Part shown: positions 60,565-64,000 of the stretch, piece by piece | Position numbering within the stretch: the first letter of the stretch is position 1 | How the letters are laid out: every line of letters begins with the position of its first letter | From: Anomaloglossus baeobatrachus | Lineage: Eukaryota; Chordata; Amphibia; Anura; Aromobatidae | Direction of reading: 5' to 3' | DNA: 64,000 bases | NCBI RefSeq assembly: GCF_048569485.1 | Contig: NC_134364.1 | Location: 130,766,289-130,830,288, forward strand | Position numbers and translations under genes: made by a program | The notes under the pieces: model-generated | Database searches by the model: none | Told to the model about the DNA's origin: nothing | Seen by the model: the letters and a program-made list of their open reading frames with translations, nothing else

Positions 60565-60907
60565 GTCGGGATTGACTAATAAGTAGATACAAAATATTAA
60601 TGTTTTTGGGGGATTATCACTAGAGGACTCATAAACCTGCTGCCAGGTAGTCCTCCATATTTATAAGCTTTGTATAACCCTACTCACAACACTGATTGGC
60701 AGCTGTGTACACTGTGCATAGGCAGAAAACTACCAATCGGTGGTGTGGGCGGCGTTATACAGAATGGGATTTATACTGTACCATTGACTAAAATGAAAAA
60801 TGATCTCTTTTCCCTTAAAATGATAAATAGTGATGAATCATAAGCACACTGTGTGTGGATCACTAAGTGCTTCCATTGTAACAGGCTCTTCTTTTTTTCC
60901 TCTCTAG
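60565..60907 (+). other. Short PLEKHG3 intron with a foldback copy
   Basis: 60600-60775 contains TGTATAACCCTACTCACAAC..TGATTGGCAG and the mirrored CTACCAATCGGTGGTGTGGG, the dispersed relative of the 51-bp unit. Confidence 0.6.
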
Positions 60908-60954
60908 AGTCATTACTTTGATATTTACACCCAGTACTGTAACAACTATCCCAA
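60908..60954 (+). CDS. PLEKHG3: PLEKHG3 exon: DH domain, fourth segment
   Basis: A strong pyrimidine tract and CCTCTCTAG precede the exon and a perfect GTAAGT donor follows. It encodes SHYFDIYTQYCNNYP plus two bases (AA) of the next codon. Human PLEKHG3 reads SQEFDIYTQYCNNYPNSV, so the exon lies in the conserved middle of the DH domain. The next expected residues (a Lys/Asn, then SVAAL...) are not encoded anywhere I can see in the remaining 3 kb. The rest of DH, the PH domain and the long C-terminal tail must therefore lie beyond the window. If the window order is right, the PTPN12 retrocopy at 63.2 kb lies inside a PLEKHG3 intron. Confidence 0.9.
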
Positions 60955-61027
60955 GTAAGTCTATGCGTTATATAATACACAGTGCATCTATATTTTATCC
61001 CCTGGGGTTATTTCTTGGAAAATCTAG

Positions 61028-61503
61028 GCTTGTGTTGGATAGGAATGGGCGAACCCAAACTCTAAAGTGTGGGGTCCATACCGGACACCCAGTGTCTGCT
61101 GGGTATCAAAATATGGCAGAACCTATGGCATTTTTTTCAAATTATTTATCTTTACACTCCACAACCAATCACAGACATCGGCAGTCTGATTGCTACCAGT
61201 CACAGAGGGTGGGCGGGGGAAGCAGTGAATATTCATTCCCTTTAATGAGCAGACCAGGAAGCAGTGTGATAGCCGCTCTGGAGACGCGGTAAGTATAACG
61301 CTCCTGCTTTAATCCCCAGTTTGCTTCCTTTTGCAGCCCCCTAGCCCTAACTAACACCCTTTTACAGCACTCATGTTTGGGTCCCTTTAGACTTATATAG
61401 GATTCAGTGTTCAGGTAAAATCTGGTCCCGAATCAAACTATTTATTTTATTTATTTATTTTTTTAATTCTACCTGAACATCTGCGGGTTGGCCCATCTCT
61501 AGT
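61028..61503. mobile_element. Frog MITE with GATGGGCGAACCC-type ends
   Basis: GGAATGGGCGAACCCAAAC at the left; CGGGTTGGCCCATCTCTAG at the right. I recognise these ends from frog repeats. The 60955-61030 gap has nothing. Confidence 0.65.
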
Positions 61504-61556
61504 GATGTATAAGAACCTTTTACTACATGTATTTCTGTCACTTGGTTTCTTCATTA

Positions 61557-61856
61557 AATGGGTTGCCTATCCTTAGAATAATTCATCAATGTCTGATCGG
61601 TTGGGATCTGACATCACGCACCTCCGCAGATCAGCTGCACACGATGCCGGGGGCAGCCAGAAATGCTCTGTGCCAGACCTACTCCATATTATGATAGAGG
61701 TTGTGGCCGGGGACTGCGCATCTCCCCCATTCAAATCAATAGGGCCTGATGTGCAGTATCTGGCCACGGCCACTATCAGAAGACGGAGCAGCTCCGATAC
61801 AGATCATTCCGGCCTCCTGCTACCACAGCCGGAACCGATAATCAGACATTGATATC
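61557..61856. mobile_element. Frog MITE (TATCCTTAGAATA...TATCC ends)
   Basis: GGGTTGCCTATCCTTAGAAT at the left and CAGACATTGATATCC at the right, with TCTGATCGGTTGGGATCTGA and AATAGGGCCTGATGTGC inside. Related to 59677-59900. Confidence 0.55.
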
Positions 61857-61857
61857 C

Positions 61858-62880
61858 TAAAGGCCACGTCTCACTAAGCAACATCGCTAGCAACACCGCT
61901 GCTAAGGAACAACTTTTGTGATGTAACAGCGATGTTGCTAGCGATGTCGCGGTGTGTGATATCCAGCAACAACCTGGCCCCTGCTGTGAGGTCGCCGGTT
62001 GTTGCTGAATGTCCTGGCCCCTGCTGTGAGGTCGCTGGTTGTTGCTGAATGTCCTGGGCCATTTTTTAGTTGTTGCTGTCCCGCTGTGAAGCGCACATCG
62101 CTGTGTGTGACAGCGACAGAGCAACAACTGAATGTGCAGGCAGCAGGAGCCGGCTTCTGCGGACGCTGGTAACCACGGTAAACTGTGGGTAACCAAGAAG
62201 CCCTTCCCTTGGTTACCCGATATTTACCTTCGTTACCAGCGTCCGCCGCTCTCAGCTGTCAGTGCCGGCTCCTGCTCTCTGCACTTCTAGCCACAGTACA
62301 CATCGGGTAATTAACCCGATGTGTACTGTGGCTAGAAGTGCAGGGAACAGGGAGCCGGCACTGGCAGTGTGAGAGCGGCGGACGCTGGTAACGAAGGTAA
62401 ATATCGGGTAACCAAGGGAAGGGCTTCTAGGTTACCCGATGTTTACCGTGGTTACCAGCGTCCGCAGAAGCCGGCTCCTGCTGCCTGCACACGTAGCAGA
62501 GTACACATCGGGTAATTAACCCGATGTGTACTGTGGCTAGGTGTGCAGGGAGCCAGCGCTAAGCGGTGTGTGCTGGTAACCAAGGTAAATATCGGGTTGG
62601 ATACCCGATATTTACCTTAGTTACCAAGCGCAGCATCGCTTCCACGCGTCGCTGCTGGCTGGGGGCTGGTCACTGGTGAGATCTGCCTGTGTGACAGCTC
62701 ACCAGCAACCCATGTAGCGACGCTCCAGCGATCCCTGCCAGGTCAGGTTGCTGGTGGGATCGCTGGAGCGTCGCTTAGTGTGACATCTCACCAGCGACCT
62801 CCTAGCAACTTACCAGCGATCCCTATCAGGTTGTATCGTTGTTGGGATCGCTGGTAAGTTGTTTAGTGTGACTGGGCCTA
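61858..62880. mobile_element. Foldback element with nested long palindromes
   Basis: AGGCCACGTCTCACTAAGC at the left and TTAGTGTGACTGGGCC then TAA at the right. The centre is a near-perfect palindrome of ~170-base arms around 62311 (CGGGTAATTAACCCG), roughly 62142-62480. A second palindrome, GGTAAATATCGGGTTGG with its mirror, lies at 62584-62625. Confidence 0.8.
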
Positions 62881-63226
62881 AAGGTCCAGTCACACTAAGC
62901 AACTTACCAGCGATCCCAACAACTATAGGGATCGCTGGTAAGTTGCTAGGAGGTTGCTGGTGAGATGTCACACTGCGACGCTCCAGCGATCCCACCAGCA
63001 ACCTGACTTGGCAGGGATCGCTGGAGCGTCGCTACACAAGTTGCTGGTGAGCTCACCAGCAACCAGTGACAAGCCCCCAGCGCCGCGTGGAAGATGCTGC
63101 GCTTGGTAACTAAGGTAAATATCGGGTTGCCAACCCGATATTTACCTTGGTTACCACCGCACGGAGCTACACGTGCAGAGAGCAGGGAGCAGCGCACACT
63201 GAGCGCTGGCTCCTTGCTCTCCTAGT
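62881..63226. mobile_element. Second element of the same family, truncated at the PTPN12 retrocopy
   Basis: It starts AGGTCCAGTCACACTAAGC, contains GGTAAATATCGGGTTGCC with its mirror (63112-63158), and runs to GAGCAAGG-type sequence. It then changes abruptly into PTPN12 codons at about 63227. Its partner end is not in view. Confidence 0.75.
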
Positions 63227-63568
63227 TACAGTGTTAGCTAATGGCCCCTGTGTTGCTATATATGCTTTAGGGCCATGGACTCCCTTGATAAAGTTTGCAT
63301 TGATGTAGTCAGATTCATGAGGTGGAATTTTCAGTGCAATTTTAACTCTACTGTGGTCAAATGGCAGAATATCTTTATATCTGTTCTTTTTTACATTTTC
63401 TTCTTTTTCTCCAGTGATTGTAGGGTAAATCTTCTCTGTCCTGTATTTTGTGGATAGCCTTCTTAATCTCATGAAGTCGCAGGCGAAGTTGTCCTCCCCG
63501 TTCTGGTCCTTGCTGTTCATCGCCTGCACTTTCTGAATGAAGGTCCGCAGGATTTCCACTTGGTCCAT
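63227..63568 (-). pseudogene. PTPN12: PTPN12 (PTP-PEST) spliced retrocopy, 5' coding part
   Basis: Reading the minus strand from ATG at 63568 gives 114 open codons that match the N terminus of PTP-PEST: MDQVEILRTFIQKVQAM, STKYRTEKIYPT, DYINANFIKG and ATQGPLANTV. PTP-PEST is a cytosolic tyrosine phosphatase acting on focal-adhesion and cytoskeletal proteins. In vertebrate genes these residues span several exons (my recollection is breaks near DFM|RL and KDI|LP). Here they are continuous, so this is a processed copy or cDNA-derived. It stops in the early phosphatase domain, before the WPD loop and the HCSAGCGR active site, so no active enzyme could result. After LANTV the sequence passes straight into a foldback element. 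No poly(A) or target duplication is visible. The 114 codons have no stop or frameshift, suggesting recent origin. Confidence 0.85.
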
Positions 63569-63728
63569 GCTGGCTCTGTCTCCACTCTGCCAGTCACAGA
63601 CTCCTGGGTGTCTGTCAGGGTGGGCACGGCCGCTCAGTCCGAGCCCCTCGCCATGCGGAGCTGCCCCTTCCTTGTCATCAGCCGCAGGAGGGGAAGCAGT
63701 GTGCAGTCCCTGCCCAGAGCCCCGCCAC
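63569..63728 (-). other. 5' untranslated part of the PTPN12 retrocopy (left arm)
   Basis: This GC-rich stretch lies directly upstream (minus strand) of the retrocopy ATG, in the context CCAGCATGG. It is presumably 5' UTR copied from mRNA and is mirrored exactly at 63741-63900. It has no known motif that I can name. Confidence 0.7.
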
Positions 63729-63900
63729 CTCCCAGACGGTGTGGCGGGGCTCTGGGCAGGGACTGCACACTGCTTCCCCTCCTGCGGCTGATGACAAGGA
63801 AGGGGCAGCTCCGCATGGCGAGGGGCTCGGACTGAGCGGCCGTGCCCACCCTGACAGACACCCAGGAGTCTGTGACTGGCAGAGTGGAGACAGAGCCAGC

Positions 63901-64000
63901 ATGGACCAAGTGGAAATCCTGCGGACCTTCATTCAGAAAGTGCAGGCGATGAACAGCAAGGACCAGAACGGGGAGGACAACTTCGCCTGCGACTTCATGA
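63901..64000 (+). pseudogene. PTPN12: PTPN12 N-terminal coding segment, plus-strand mirror copy (cut by window end)
   Basis: ATG at 63901 opens the same codons as the minus-strand copy (MDQVEILRTFIQKVQAM through CDFM). It is identical through base 64000, where the window ends exactly around the exon 1/exon 2 junction of known PTPN12 genes. I therefore cannot tell whether this arm is spliced like the left arm or is the start of a genuine intron-bearing gene. The perfect identity with the left arm and the lack of known synteny between PLEKHG3 and PTPN12 favour a retrocopy. Confidence 0.75.

Larger units (their letters stand above)
63469..64000. repeat. Perfect inverted repeat, 260-bp arms, 12-bp spacer
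   Basis: The left arm 63469-63728 and right arm 63741-64000 are reverse complements over their whole visible length. They are separated by CTCCCAGACGGT (63729-63740). The right arm is limited only by the window end, so the true palindrome may be longer. Both arms carry 5' UTR plus the first PTPN12 codons, placed head to head. Confidence 0.95.

Noticed and set aside
1-64000. tRNA, rRNA, CRISPR or prokaryotic operon
   Set aside because: No B-box/anticodon-arm pattern or rRNA core was noticed, and the regular arrays are direct minisatellites without CRISPR-like unique spacers; splice signals and transposons mark a vertebrate nuclear genome.

Overview
The window looks like an anuran (frog or toad) nuclear genome. 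It holds vertebrate exons with consensus splice sites, Tc1-like transposons of frog/fish type, and many short foldback and terminal-inverted-repeat elements of kinds I recognise from frog sequence. It also carries an exceptional amount of tandem repeat, roughly 17-18 kb or about 27% of the window by my addition.

Two host genes are visible. The first is a plus-strand Rho guanine-nucleotide exchange factor, best matched to PLEKHG3. Four phase-compatible exons (40009-40460, 45002-45102, 60495-60564, 60908-60954) carry the N-terminal linker and the start of the DH domain. A candidate first coding exon at 29798-29855 fits in phase. The gene continues past the last exon seen, but its remaining exons are not in the window. 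The second is a spliced, intronless copy of the 5' part of PTPN12 (PTP-PEST) at the right edge. It lies on the minus strand (63227-63728) and is mirrored base for base on the plus strand (63741-64000), giving a head-to-head palindrome with a 12-bp spacer. This is the most unusual structure here.

Layout: 1-2300, two adjacent broken Tc1 copies. 4017-8386, a large composite AACCCCTT...AAGGGGTT element with a TAA-flanked element nested in it. 9.2-16.8 kb, several minisatellites, most inside foldback elements. 18.3-24.7 kb, a degenerate ~90-bp tandem array split by a fossil minus-strand LTR retroelement (19167-23140) and a TTAA-flanked MITE. 25-29.2 kb, hAT-like and TA-flanked elements with minisatellites. 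29.8-61 kb, PLEKHG3 exons with introns filled by arrays of 37, ~27, 29, 39, 40, 51 and 45 bp; the 39-bp array alone is 7.3 kb. 61-63.2 kb, foldback elements with very long palindromes running into the PTPN12 retrocopy.

The very long minus-strand reading frames over the arrays are products of repeat periodicity, not genes. I saw no convincing tRNA, rRNA, CRISPR or bacterial-type feature. The only candidate regulatory site is one CTCF-like motif.
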